Source: Agromyces laixinhei (GTDB lineage Bacteria; Actinomycetota; Actinomycetes; Actinomycetales; Microbacteriaceae). Taken from it: DNA of 64,000 nt. The notes under the pieces are model-generated. The model was given only the letters and a program-made list of their open reading frames with translations. It was not told where the DNA came from and made no database searches. The first letter of the stretch is position 1. Every line of letters starts with the position of its first letter. Of the stretch, positions 17,395 through 26,473 are shown piece after piece. The position numbers and the translations under genes are program-made. The DNA lies in NCBI RefSeq assembly GCF_006337065.1, contig NZ_CP040872.1, forward strand, positions 1,240,001-1,304,000. Reading direction: 5' to 3'.

Positions 17395-19282
17395 ATGGCA
17401 CGCAGCTTGAAGCTCGCCCGCAGATACTGGGTCGTCACCCTCACGCTCGGCGTCGGTCTCGCCGGCATCGTGCTCGCGCTCGCCGGCGCCGGCGCGGCCG
17501 TGCCGTGGGTCTTCAGCGTCTACGCGCTCGCCGTGGCGGCGTGGGAGGCGGTCGGCATGGTGCGCGACATCCTGCGCGGGCACTGGGGCCTCGACGTGCT
17601 CGCGGTGACCGCGATCGTCGCGACGGTGCTCGTCGGCGAGTACGTCGCGGCCCTGCTCGTCGTGCTCATGCTCACGGGCGGGGCCGCGCTCGAGGACTAC
17701 GCCAACCGCCGGGCCAAGCGCGAGCTCGACGCGCTCCTGACCCGTGCGCCGCAGCACGCGCACCGCATGGAGGGCGAGTCGATCGTCGAGGTGCTCGCGG
17801 GCGATGTGCGCGTCGGCGATGTGCTGCTCGTGCGCCCGAGCGAGATCGTTCCCGTCGACGCGGCGCTGCGCTCGCAGGAGGCGGCCTTCGACGAGTCCTC
17901 GATCACGGGGGAGTCCGTGCCCGTCGAGAAGCATGCGGGCGATCTCGTGCTGAGCGGCTCGATCAACGGCCAGTCCGCCGTCGAGGTCGTCGCCGCGGCA
18001 TCCGCCGCCGACAGCCAGTACCAGCAGATCGTCGCACTCGTGGAAGCGGCCGCCGACTCGAAGGCGCCCGTCGTACGCCTTGCCGACCGCTACGCCGTGC
18101 CGTTCACGGCGTTCTCTCTTGCGCTCGCCGCGGTGGCCTGGTGGCTCTCGGGCGACCCGGTGCGCTTCGCCGAAGTGCTCGTGCTCGCCACCCCCTGCCC
18201 GCTGCTCATCGCTGCGCCGGTGGCCTTCATCGGCGGGATGAGCCGGGCAGCGAGGAACGGCGTGATCGTGAAGGGCGGGGGAGTGCTCGAGCAACTCGCC
18301 GCCGCGAAGACCGCCGTGTTCGACAAGACCGGCACGCTCACGTACGGTTCGCCCACGCTCGTCGCGATCCGGCCGGAGCCCGGCTTCGGCGAAGACGAGG
18401 TGCTCGGTGCTGTCGCCTCGGCGGAGCAGTACTCCTCGCACGTGCTCGCCACCTCGATGATCGAGGCGGCGAAGCATCGCGGCCTGCCGCTCGTCGAAGC
18501 CGAGTGGGCGCGCGAGGCCGCCACGAAACGGCGTGACGGCGAAGCTCGGCGGACTCGAGGTCGTCGTCGGCAAGTTCGCGTTCGTGCAGGGGCACGCGCC
18601 CGAGGCCCGGCGCACCGAGATCGCGCCCGGAGAGCTCGCCGTCTACGTCGCCGTCGACGGCCGATTCGCGGGAGCCCTGCTCGCGAGCGACAAGTTGCGC
18701 GACAACGCGGGCGCCACGCTCGCGCGCCTCGGCGAACTCGGCGTGCACCGCACGATGATGCTCACGGGTGACGCGAAGGCGACCGCAGACCACATCGCCG
18801 CCGAGCTCGGCATCTCTCGCGTGCGTGCCGACTGCCTGCCCGCCGACAAGGTCGCCGAGGTCGCAGCGATCACCGAGCGCCCCGTGATCATGGTCGGCGA
18901 CGGGGTGAACGACGCGCCCGTGCTCGCAGCGGCCGATGTCGGCATCGCGATGGGGGCCAAGGGCGCCACCGCGGCGAGCGAGTCGGCGTCGGCCGTGATC
19001 CTCGTCGACGACATCTCGCGCACCGCGAAGGCGGTCGAGATCGGCCGCGACACGGTGCGCATCGCGCTGCAGAGCATCTGGATCGGCATCGTCGTGAGCG
19101 TCGGACTGATGGTCGTGGCCGCGTTCGGCGTGATCCCGGCGACGGTCGGCGCGCTCCTGCAGGAGGTGGTCGACCTCGTGACGATCCTCGCAGCGCTTCG
19201 CGCGATCGGCGGGCGTCTCGATGCGAAGGCGGATGCGCCGGGCCCCGCCGTGCACGCTCACGCGGGTGCGCCGGCGAGGTAG
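17395..19282 (+). pseudogene. P1B-type heavy-metal ATPase with a single-base frameshift
   Basis: The first 377 codons encode membrane helices, the actuator loop (TGES, 171-174), a TPCP motif in the ion-path helix (266-269) and the phosphorylation motif DKTGTLT (D310). The frame is then lost at AAA, 18526-18528. From there the +1 frame continues with the missing nucleotide-binding part, the hinge GDGVND and the last helices to TGA 19282. Removing one A restores ATNGVTAKLGG, the usual wording at this point. TPCP together with QEVVDLVTILAALR near the C-terminus resembles the P1B-5 group, linked to nickel, cobalt or iron. No N-terminal metal-binding domain is present. Intact length would be about 628 residues. 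Broken gene or base-call error. Confidence 0.75.
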
Positions 19283-19368
19283 GGGAGTTCCGCGCAGATC
19301 GCATCCGCTCTCCGGTCACAACTCGATAACACCGCGAGGAATCCGTTGCGAACTCTTGCGAAGGGTTT

Positions 19369-19387
19369 GTTCGTAAGGTTTACTAAC
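19369..19387 (+). promoter_or_regulatory. ROK-type operator upstream of the repressor gene
   Basis: GTTCGTAAGGTTTACTAAC is an imperfect palindrome of the form GTTnGTAAnnnTTACnAAC. It lies 4 bases before the GTG of the ROK repressor, in an AT-rich stretch. The half-site resembles operators of NagC-type ROK regulators. An outer inverted repeat, GTTTGTT/AACAAAC (19365-19371, 19385-19391), surrounds it. Confidence 0.6.
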
Positions 19388-19391
19388 AAAC

Positions 19392-20633
19392 GTGACTGCA
19401 ATGGATGCGCAGCGAGGCCCGGTCACATCGGAGCCGACGCCCCCCACCTCCCGGGTGGCGACGGCGCTCCACGCCGCATCCACCCCTGGCGCCGTCATCT
19501 TCGGCCGCCCGCGCGCCCTCCGCGCGTCCGGCAAGGTGCTGCCCGAGCACGCCCGCACCCACAACCGCGCGCTCGTGCTGCAGACGCTCTACACGGTCGG
19601 CGCCCAGAGCCGAGCGGATGTCGCGCGAGAGACCGGCCTCACCAGGGTCACGATCTCCGACGTCGTGGCAGGGCTCATCGTCGACGGGCTCGTGATCGAG
19701 CTCGGGCAGCGTGAAGACGCCCGGCCGGGCAAGCCGGCGACCCTCATCGACGTCGATCGCGCAGCATTTCACATCATCGGCCTCGACCTCTCGGAGCACG
19801 AGGTGTTCCGCGGCGCCGTGGTCGGCCTCGAGGGCCAGATCATCGACCGCGACGAGGTCGCTCGCGACGGCGCCACGGGCGAGGTCGCCGTGCAACTGGT
19901 CGAGTTGCTCGTCGAGCGACTGCTCGCCCGCACCTCCACCCCGGTGCTCGGCATCGGCATCGGCTCGCCCGGTGTCGTCGACCCCCGAGGGGTCGTGCGA
20001 TCGGCCCCCAACCTCGGCTGGAGCGACGTGCCCCTGCAGCGCCGCATCGCCGCGCGCTTCGACCTGCCCGTGCACGTCGCGAACGACGCGAATGTCGCCG
20101 TTCTCGCCGAGCACAGCGCCTCCCGCCACGACGACCTCCTGCTCGTCAAGGTCGGCCACGGTGTCGGTGCCGGCCTCATCATCGACGGGCGACCCGTCGT
20201 CGGCGGCGCGTTCGCAGCGGGCGAGATCGGCCACGTCGTCGTCGGCACCGACGGCGGCCCGCGCTGCGCCTGCGGCAGAGACGGATGCCTCGAGGCCTGG
20301 CTCGCCGTGCCGCGGCTGACCGGCGAGCTCGCCGGGCTCGACGGCGACGCCGCGGCATCCGCTCGTGATGACATCCTCCGCGAGGCGGGCCGACGACTCG
20401 GCATCGTGCTCGCCCCCGTGGTCGGCGCACTGAACCTCTCCGAGGTCGTGCTGAGCGGCCCGGCCCAATTGCTCGACGGTGCCCTGCACGAGGCCGCCGT
20501 CGACACGCTCCGGACTCGGATGATGGCGGAGTTCAACCGTGATCTGAGGCTTCGGATGACCGAGCACGGGCAGGACATCGTCTTGCGCGGCGCGGCCGTC
20601 ATGGTCCTCTCCGGACAACTCGGAGTCTCGTGA
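19392..20633 (+). CDS. ROK-family transcriptional repressor (NagC-like)
   Basis: A 413-residue protein with an N-terminal winged helix-turn-helix (about residues 60-105, SRADVARETGLTRVTISDVV) and a C-terminal ROK sugar-binding/kinase fold. The ROK zinc motif is present as CACGRDGCLEAW near residue 294, and the glycine-rich GVGAGLIIDG and GEIGH segments are intact. GTG 19392 is used; ATG 19401 is an alternative. A palindrome of NagC type overlaps the start region, so it probably represses itself and the downstream importer, GH3 and nagB genes, with an amino sugar or its phosphate as inducer. The link to amino sugars comes from the neighbours. Confidence 0.88.
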   Translation: MTAMDAQRGPVTSEPTPPTSRVATALHAASTPGAVIFGRPRALRASGKVLPEHARTHNRALVLQTLYTVGAQSRADVARETGLTRVTISDVVAGLIVDGLVIELGQREDARPGKPATLIDVDRAAFHIIGLDLSEHEVFRGAVVGLEGQIIDRDEVARDGATGEVAVQLVELLVERLLARTSTPVLGIGIGSPGVVDPRGVVRSAPNLGWSDVPLQRRIAARFDLPVHVANDANVAVLAEHSASRHDDLLLVKVGHGVGAGLIIDGRPVVGGAFAAGEIGHVVVGTDGGPRCACGRDGCLEAWLAVPRLTGELAGLDGDAAASARDDILREAGRRLGIVLAPVVGALNLSEVVLSGPAQLLDGALHEAAVDTLRTRMMAEFNRDLRLRMTEHGQDIVLRGAAVMVLSGQLGVS

Positions 20634-20703
20634 GGGACTCTCCGCACCACGGGTGACAGCGAACCCCCGCTGCCGCCCCCACCCCATGAAAGGAAAACGA
20701 CAA

Positions 20704-21948
20704 ATGAGGAAACTCGGCATTGTTGCGCTCGGCGCTGCTGCTGCCCTGACCCTCGCCGGTTGTAGCGCCGGTGGTGGAAGTGAGTCTGCCGATGGCGGCG
20801 AGATCACGGTCTGGGTCGTCGGCACCGACACCCCCGACACCGCGCGCGACTACCTCAAGGAGACCTTCGAGGCGGACAACGACGGTTGGACCCTCACGGT
20901 CGTGGAGAAGACCTGGGCCGACGTGAGCGACACCTACGCAGCTGCGCTCCAGTCGAACGACTCTCCCGACGTCGTCGAGGTCGGCAACACCCAGACCGCG
21001 AGCTTCGCGGACCAGGGCCTGTTCCTGCCGCTCACCGACTTCGCCGCCGACGACTATCTGCCCGGCCTCGTCGAGTCCGCCACGTACGACGGCGAGCTCT
21101 ATGCCGCGCCCTACTACGCCGGCGGCCGCATCGTGTTCTACAGCGAGCAGATCCTCGGCGCCACTCCGGTTCCGACCACGCTCGACGAGTACGTCGCAAC
21201 GGGCAAGGCGCTGAAGACCGACACCCGTTCGGGTATCTGGGCGCCGGGCCGCGACTGGTACAACGCACTTCCCTACGTCTGGGCGCACGGCGGCTTCATC
21301 GCCGAGCAGGACGGCGACGAGTGGAAGGCCGGCTTCTCCAGTGAAGGCGGCATCGCGGGCCTGACCCAGCTGCAGGACGTCTACGTGAACGCGTCCAACG
21401 CGGCCAAGGACGGCGACGAGACCGACCCGCAGGTCGCGTTCTGCGCCGGTGAAGACGTCTTCCTCTCCGCTCCTGCGTGGGTGCAGTGGTCGATCACGGC
21501 TCCGGCCGACGCCGAGGCGCCGGGTTGCGCCGACACCTTCGGTTCCGACCTGCGTGCGTTCCCGCTGCCCGGTCTCGAGGCCGGCGAGACGGCACCGATC
21601 TTCGCCGGCGGCTCGAACATCGCCGTCGCGACGAAGAGCGCCAACCCCGAGCAGGCTCGCGCCGCGCTCGACATCATGGCGGGCGAGGACTACCAGACCC
21701 TCCTCGCCGAGGGCGGGCTGACGCCGGGCTTCACGGCTGCCGCTGCATCGTTGCCCGACACCGAGATCGCCAAGGCCCAGGCCGACGCGCTCGCCAACTC
21801 GAAGGTCACCCCGACCACCCCGAAGTGGGCCGAGGTCGAGGCTGCGCAGATCATCCAGGAGGCGCTCGTGAAGATCGCCCAGGGCGGGGATGTCGCGGCG
21901 ATCGCCGCCGACCTCGACACGCAGATCGAGGAGATCCTCAACAGCTAG
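20704..21948 (+). CDS. Sugar ABC transporter solute-binding lipoprotein
   Basis: A 414-residue extracytoplasmic binding protein. It starts MRKLGIVALG with a hydrophobic signal and a lipobox LAGC (Cys about residue 20), so it should be a lipoprotein anchored outside the membrane. Sequence style (ITVWVVGTDTPDTARDYLK) fits the family-1 sugar-binding proteins. The ATG at 20704 follows AAAGGA; an upstream in-frame ATG at 20653 would place extra residues before the signal peptide. It is the first gene of an importer followed by two permeases, a GH3 hexosaminidase and nagB, which points to GlcNAc or chitooligosaccharides. A stem-loop after the gene may keep its expression above that of the permeases. 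Confidence 0.9.
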   Translation: MRKLGIVALGAAAALTLAGCSAGGGSESADGGEITVWVVGTDTPDTARDYLKETFEADNDGWTLTVVEKTWADVSDTYAAALQSNDSPDVVEVGNTQTASFADQGLFLPLTDFAADDYLPGLVESATYDGELYAAPYYAGGRIVFYSEQILGATPVPTTLDEYVATGKALKTDTRSGIWAPGRDWYNALPYVWAHGGFIAEQDGDEWKAGFSSEGGIAGLTQLQDVYVNASNAAKDGDETDPQVAFCAGEDVFLSAPAWVQWSITAPADAEAPGCADTFGSDLRAFPLPGLEAGETAPIFAGGSNIAVATKSANPEQARAALDIMAGEDYQTLLAEGGLTPGFTAAAASLPDTEIAKAQADALANSKVTPTTPKWAEVEAAQIIQEALVKIAQGGDVAAIAADLDTQIEEILNS

Positions 21949-21965
21949 CCTGTCGAGCCCCTGCA

Positions 21966-21997
21966 CGGGGGCGGAGTCCCGCACAGCTCCGCCCCCG
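21966..21997 (+). terminator. Stem-loop between binding protein and permease genes
   Basis: CGGGGGCGGAG (21966-21976) pairs with CTCCGCCCCCG (21987-21997), an 11-bp GC-rich stem with a 10-base loop, 18 bases after the binding-protein stop. No T-tract follows. It is probably a partial terminator or an mRNA 3'-end stabiliser within the operon. Confidence 0.6.
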
Positions 21998-22100
21998 GCC
22001 CTCCGCTTCTCGGGGCGGCTTCGGCCCGTCGCCGGCGCCATCCCCGAGACGTACCATCAGTCACACCGCGACTCTCCCGCGACACACCCGAGGAGCAGCC

Positions 22101-23087
22101 ATGAGCGCAACCCTCACCGAGCCCGACGCAGCGCCGCGCTCGCCGAAGGCCAGGCCGCCCCACCGGCCGACGGGCGTCGGCCCCCGCAAGAAGAAGCCGC
22201 TGCCCTGGGCGCCATGGCTGCTGCTCGCCCCGAGCCTCCTGCTGCTCGGCGTCATGGTGCTGTACCCGACGATCGTGATGTTCATCCAGTCCTTCACGAA
22301 CCTCGAGATCAAGAACAAGATGCTCGGCACCTCGCCGGACTTCGTCGGGTTCGAGAACTACATCGAGGTCTTCACCGAGTCCGACTTCCCGGCGGTGCTC
22401 GCACGCAGCCTCGGGCTGATGGTCGTGCTCACCGTGATCATCGTCGCGCTCGGCATGCTCATCGGCCTGCTCATGACGAAGCTCTCAAGGGGCTGGAGGC
22501 TCGCCGTCTCGATCGCCCTGCTGCTGGCGTGGGCGATGCCGCCGCTCTCGGCGACGGTGGTCTTCGGCTGGATCTTCGACACCGACTACGGGCTCGTCAA
22601 CTGGGCGCTCAACACCATCACCGGCACCCAGGACTTCCGAGGCCATTCGTGGCTCATCGACCCGTGGTCGTTCATGATGGTGCTCGTCATCATCGTGGTC
22701 TGGCAGAGCGTTCCGTTCGCGGCAGTCACGTTCTACGCGGGTCTCGGCCAGGTGCCCGACGAAGTGCTCGAGGCGTCAGGCCTCGACGGCGCGAGCGCCT
22801 GGCAGCGATTCCGGTTCATCGTGTTGCCGTACATGCGGAACGTCATCACCGCGGTGCTCGTGCTCGAGACGATCTGGAACCTTCGCATCTTCACCCAGGT
22901 GTACGCACTGCAACAGCAGGGCGGCCTCGCGAGCGAGACGAACATCCTGCCCACCTACCTGTTCCGGCAGGGACTCGGCGAGTTCGGCGTGACCGCCGCC
23001 ATCGGCGTGTTCATGGTGATCCTGCTCATGGCGATCTCCTATTTCAACGTCCGCAACTCTCTGAAGGAGGAGGAGGAGGAGCTGTGA
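22101..23087 (+). CDS. Sugar ABC transporter permease (MalF/UgpA type)
   Basis: 328 residues with six to seven membrane helices. The cytoplasmic EAA loop is visible as EASGLDGASAWQRFRFIVLP near residue 226, the site that contacts the ATPase. The ATG at 22101 has GAGGAG 5 bases upstream. The last codons (EEEEEL) double as a long GGAGGAGGAG ribosome binding site for the next permease gene, whose GTG overlaps this stop. No ATPase gene occurs in this operon. Confidence 0.92.
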   Translation: MSATLTEPDAAPRSPKARPPHRPTGVGPRKKKPLPWAPWLLLAPSLLLLGVMVLYPTIVMFIQSFTNLEIKNKMLGTSPDFVGFENYIEVFTESDFPAVLARSLGLMVVLTVIIVALGMLIGLLMTKLSRGWRLAVSIALLLAWAMPPLSATVVFGWIFDTDYGLVNWALNTITGTQDFRGHSWLIDPWSFMMVLVIIVVWQSVPFAAVTFYAGLGQVPDEVLEASGLDGASAWQRFRFIVLPYMRNVITAVLVLETIWNLRIFTQVYALQQQGGLASETNILPTYLFRQGLGEFGVTAAIGVFMVILLMAISYFNVRNSLKEEEEEL

Positions 23088-23938
23088 ACACGCAGACCAC
23101 CCGCGCTCGCAGGTTCGGGCTCAATCTCTTCGCCGTGATCGTCATCGTCTGCTCGGTCTTCCCGGTCTACTGGATGGTGAACATGTCGTTCACCCCGCCG
23201 AATCAGATCATCAGCCGCAATCCGAGCTTCCTGCCGCTCGACTTCACGTGGAAGAACTACGTCACCGCCTGGACCCGCGAGGCGGCGCCCGGCCAGACGG
23301 ACTTCCCCCATGCGCTCGCGTCGAGCCTCGGGGTCGCGCTCGCGGTCGTCGTGGCCTGTGCGCTCATCGCCTTCCTCGCATCGGTCGCCATCGCCCGCTT
23401 CGCCTTCCGAGGCCGCGTCGTCTTCATCGTGAGCGTGCTCGTCGTGCAGATGGTGCCCGGCGAGGCGATGATGTTCACGATCTACAACATGATCGACGAC
23501 TGGCGACTCATGAACACCCTCATCGGCCTGTTCATCGTGCACCTCGCCGCCGTCGTGCCGTTCACGATCTGGATGCTGCGGGGCTTCGTCAAGGGAGTCC
23601 CCGTCGAACTCGAAGAGGCGGCGATGATCGACGGGTGCTCGAAGGGCCGGGCGTTCTGGAAGGTCACGTTCCCACTGCTCGCCCCGGGCCTCGTCGCCAC
23701 TGGCATCTTCGCCTTCATCCAGAGCTGGAACGAGTTCCTGATGGCGCTCCTGCTCCTCAAGGGATACAACCTGACGCTGCCGCCGTGGCTGAACTCGTTC
23801 CAGTCGGCGACCGAGGCGACCAACTGGGGTGCCGTGATGGCCGGGTCCACGCTCATCGCCCTCCCCGTCGTCGTCTTCTTCCTGTTCGTGCAGCGACGCA
23901 TGGTCGGCGGTCTCGTCGCGGGAGCGGTCAAGGGATGA
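23084..23938 (+). CDS. Sugar ABC transporter permease (MalG/UgpE type)
   Basis: 284 residues with six membrane helices and a clear EAA loop (EEAAMIDGCSKGRAFWKVTF, about residue 184). It is the second half of the permease pair. The start is GTG 23084 in a GTGA overlap, preceded by the repeated GGAGG encoded in the previous gene's tail. The stop overlaps the GH3 gene's start (ATGA). The importer core thus consists of binding protein plus two permeases, with ATP supplied by an unlinked ATPase. Confidence 0.92.
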   Translation: MNTQTTRARRFGLNLFAVIVIVCSVFPVYWMVNMSFTPPNQIISRNPSFLPLDFTWKNYVTAWTREAAPGQTDFPHALASSLGVALAVVVACALIAFLASVAIARFAFRGRVVFIVSVLVVQMVPGEAMMFTIYNMIDDWRLMNTLIGLFIVHLAAVVPFTIWMLRGFVKGVPVELEEAAMIDGCSKGRAFWKVTFPLLAPGLVATGIFAFIQSWNEFLMALLLLKGYNLTLPPWLNSFQSATEATNWGAVMAGSTLIALPVVVFFLFVQRRMVGGLVAGAVKG

Positions 23939-25470
23939 CCGGGGCCGACCGAACCGGCGTGGGCAGCGGCCTTCGCCGGGACATCCTCACAACCCTGCTG
24001 CCGGGCTTCGATGGGCCGGTCGCCCCCCGATGGGTGCTCGACTCGCTCCGCGACGGCCTCGGCGGCGTCTGCCTCTTCGGCTCGAACATCGAGACGCCCG
24101 AGCAGCTGCGCACCCTGAACGCCGCGCTCCGCCGGGCGAACCCGCTCGCCGTGATCGCGATCGACGAGGAGGGCGGCGACGTCACACGGCTCTTCTACGA
24201 CCGCGGTGCGCCGTTCCCCGGCAACGCCGTGCTCGGACGCATCGACGACCTGGAGTTGACCGCGCGCGTCGCTCGGGCCGTCGGTGCGGCGCTCGCCGCA
24301 ACCGGATGCACCGTGACCTTCGCGCCAGACGTCGACGTGAACGCGAACCCCGACAATCCGGTGATCGGGGTGCGCAGCTTCGGTGCCGATCCCGAGCTCG
24401 TGGCGCGGCACGCCGCCGCATGGACGACGGCACTGCAGGAGACCGGCATCGCGGCCGGCGCCAAGCACTTCCCGGGCCACGGCGACACCGCGACCGACTC
24501 GCATCTCGCCCTGCCCGTCGTCGATGTGCCGCTCGCGACCCTGCGCGAGCGCGAGCTCGTGCCGTTCCGTGCCGCGATCGCCGCAGGCAGCCGCACGATC
24601 ATGACCTCCCACATCCTGATTCCGGAGCTCGATTCCCGGAACCCGGCCACCCTCTCCCCGCAGATCCTCTGCAGCCTGCTTCGCGGGGAGCTGGGGTTCG
24701 ACGGCGTCATCGTCACCGACGCCCTCGACATGAAGGGGGCGAGCGGCGTGCACGGCGTACCCGAAGCTGCTGTGCGCGCCCTCGCCGCCGGATGCGACCT
24801 GCTCTGCATCGGCACCGACAACTCGGCCGCGCAGATGGTGGAGATCGTCGAGGCCGTCGAGTTCGCGATCGAGGCCGGCAGGCTCCCCGCTGAGCGTGTG
24901 CGCGAGGCGGCGGCCCGGGTGCGGGCGCTCGCCGCCGACGCGGCACCGATACCGATCGGCCCGGCGCTTCGGGCATCGATCGAGCCGCAGCACGACGCCG
25001 AGGAGATCAGCAGGGTGATCGGCGCGTTCGAGGTCGCGGATGCCGCCCGCGAACGTCTCTCCCGGTCGTCACGGGTCGGCACCGTCGTGCGCATCGACAC
25101 CGTCGCGAACATCGCGATCGGCGTGGCCCCGTGGGGGCCGTTCGCCGCAGAGGCCGTCTCGGCGGCGCCGTCCTGGCTCGGCGCCGCGGATTCGATCGTC
25201 GTCTCGGAGGAGCGGGAGCTCGCCGACCCCGCGGGGCTCGAGGGCGCCGTGCTCGTCGTGGGCAAGGACCTGCACCGGCATCCGTTCGCCCGAACGGCGA
25301 TCGACGCCCTGCGCGCCGTGCGCGACGACGTCGTGACGATCGACATGGGCTGGCCGTCGCACGATCGGGCCTACGCCGACGTCTCGACGTTCGGTGCGTC
25401 GCGCCTGCTCGGCGAAGCGGTCATCGCATTCGTCGACGACGCGCTCAGGCCGGCCCTGGCCACGCCGTGA
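23935..25470 (+). CDS. Glycoside hydrolase family 3 beta-N-acetylhexosaminidase (NagZ-like)
   Basis: 511 residues. The family-3 hexosaminidase signature KHFPGHGDTATDSH is near residue 177 and includes the Asp-x-His pair used as acid/base in NagZ enzymes. The nucleophile region is VTDALDMKG near residue 262. No signal peptide is visible, so the enzyme should act in the cytoplasm on imported oligosaccharides or cell-wall muropeptides, releasing GlcNAc. The gene is tightly coupled to the upstream permease gene (ATGA), supporting a catabolic role. A C-terminal domain beyond residue 340 makes it longer than Gram-negative NagZ, as usual in Gram-positives. Confidence 0.9.
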   Translation: MTGADRTGVGSGLRRDILTTLLPGFDGPVAPRWVLDSLRDGLGGVCLFGSNIETPEQLRTLNAALRRANPLAVIAIDEEGGDVTRLFYDRGAPFPGNAVLGRIDDLELTARVARAVGAALAATGCTVTFAPDVDVNANPDNPVIGVRSFGADPELVARHAAAWTTALQETGIAAGAKHFPGHGDTATDSHLALPVVDVPLATLRERELVPFRAAIAAGSRTIMTSHILIPELDSRNPATLSPQILCSLLRGELGFDGVIVTDALDMKGASGVHGVPEAAVRALAAGCDLLCIGTDNSAAQMVEIVEAVEFAIEAGRLPAERVREAAARVRALAADAAPIPIGPALRASIEPQHDAEEISRVIGAFEVADAARERLSRSSRVGTVVRIDTVANIAIGVAPWGPFAAEAVSAAPSWLGAADSIVVSEERELADPAGLEGAVLVVGKDLHRHPFARTAIDALRAVRDDVVTIDMGWPSHDRAYADVSTFGASRLLGEAVIAFVDDALRPALATP

Positions 25471-25630
25471 CGCTCGCCGGGTCGGTTGCCTTCGGCATTG
25501 CACGTATCCTGAATCGGGAGGGGGCCGAGTCGGGTCTTCTTCGCAACGATCGATCTCGCTGCTCGGGCGTGATCGTCACACCCGGATTCGCTGCGGACGC
25601 CGTCGGCACCGCCCTCGTAGGAGAACATCA

Positions 25631-26416
25631 ATGGCTGAAATCGTCGTCGTAGAGAATGAAGACGCCGCGGGCGCGCTCGTGGCCGACACGATCGTCTCGC
25701 TCATCCGTTCGAAGCCCGATGCCGTGCTCGGCCTCGCGACCGGTTCGACGCCGCTCGCGAGCTATCGCGCGCTCGCGCGCCGCATCGCCGACGACTCGAT
25801 CGACGTGCGCGGCGTGCGCGGTTTCGCGCTCGACGAGTACGTGGGGCTTCCGGCCGGCCACCCCGAGAGCTACCGCGCGGTCATCACGCGCGAGGTCGTC
25901 GAGCCGCTCGGTCTCACGCCCGAGCTCGTGCGGGTGCCGAACGGCGACCCCGCGTCGATCGAGCACGCGGGCGTCGACTACGAGACGGCGATCACCGCGG
26001 CGGGCGGCGTCGACCTGCAGATCCTCGGCATCGGGCGCACGGGTCACATCGGCTTCAACGAGCCGGGCTCCTCTCTCGCCTCGCACACGCGGGTCAAGAC
26101 CCTCACCGCAGCGACGCGCCTCGACAACGCACGGTTCTTCGAGACGCCCGACGACGTGCCCATGCACTGCATCACCCAGGGCATCGGCACGATCCTGCGT
26201 GCCCGCCACCTCGTGCTGCTCGCGTTCGGTCGGGCGAAGGCGCACGCGGTCGCGGCTGCCGTCGAGGGACCGGTGTCGGCGAGTCAGCCGGGGTCGGCGA
26301 TCCAGCTGCACCCGCACACCACGGTGATCGTCGACGAGGCCGCTGCCGCCGAGCTCGAGAACCTCGACTACTACCGCTACGCATGGTCGAACAAGCCCGC
26401 CTGGCAGGGCATCTGA
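25631..26416 (+). CDS. nagB: Glucosamine-6-phosphate deaminase
   Basis: 261 residues. The enzyme turns glucosamine-6-phosphate into fructose-6-phosphate and ammonia. Recognisable parts are GLATGSTPLASYRAL (phosphate loop), ALDEYVG (catalytic Asp) and GRTGHIGFNEPGS (catalytic His and Glu). The ATG at 25631 follows GGAGAA; an upstream in-frame region back to 25394 has no ribosome binding site. It is 160 bases after the GH3 gene and may have its own promoter (TATCCT at 25505-25510 could be a -10). The matching deacetylase gene, nagA, lies in another operon at 31879. Confidence 0.95.
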   Translation: MAEIVVVENEDAAGALVADTIVSLIRSKPDAVLGLATGSTPLASYRALARRIADDSIDVRGVRGFALDEYVGLPAGHPESYRAVITREVVEPLGLTPELVRVPNGDPASIEHAGVDYETAITAAGGVDLQILGIGRTGHIGFNEPGSSLASHTRVKTLTAATRLDNARFFETPDDVPMHCITQGIGTILRARHLVLLAFGRAKAHAVAAAVEGPVSASQPGSAIQLHPHTTVIVDEAAAAELENLDYYRYAWSNKPAWQGI

Positions 26417-26432
26417 GCCAGCCGCCGTCTCT

Positions 26433-26466
26433 GGGGCGAGCGGATGCCGCGGCATCCGCTCGCCCC
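26433..26466. terminator. Perfect 34-bp palindromic bidirectional terminator
   Basis: GGGGCGAGCGGATGCCG (26433-26449) is followed at once by its exact reverse complement (26450-26466). It lies between the converging nagB and TetR genes and should stop transcription from both sides. The core GGATGCCGCGGCATCC recurs in other terminators of the window. Confidence 0.8.
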
Positions 26467-26473
26467 ATCGATG

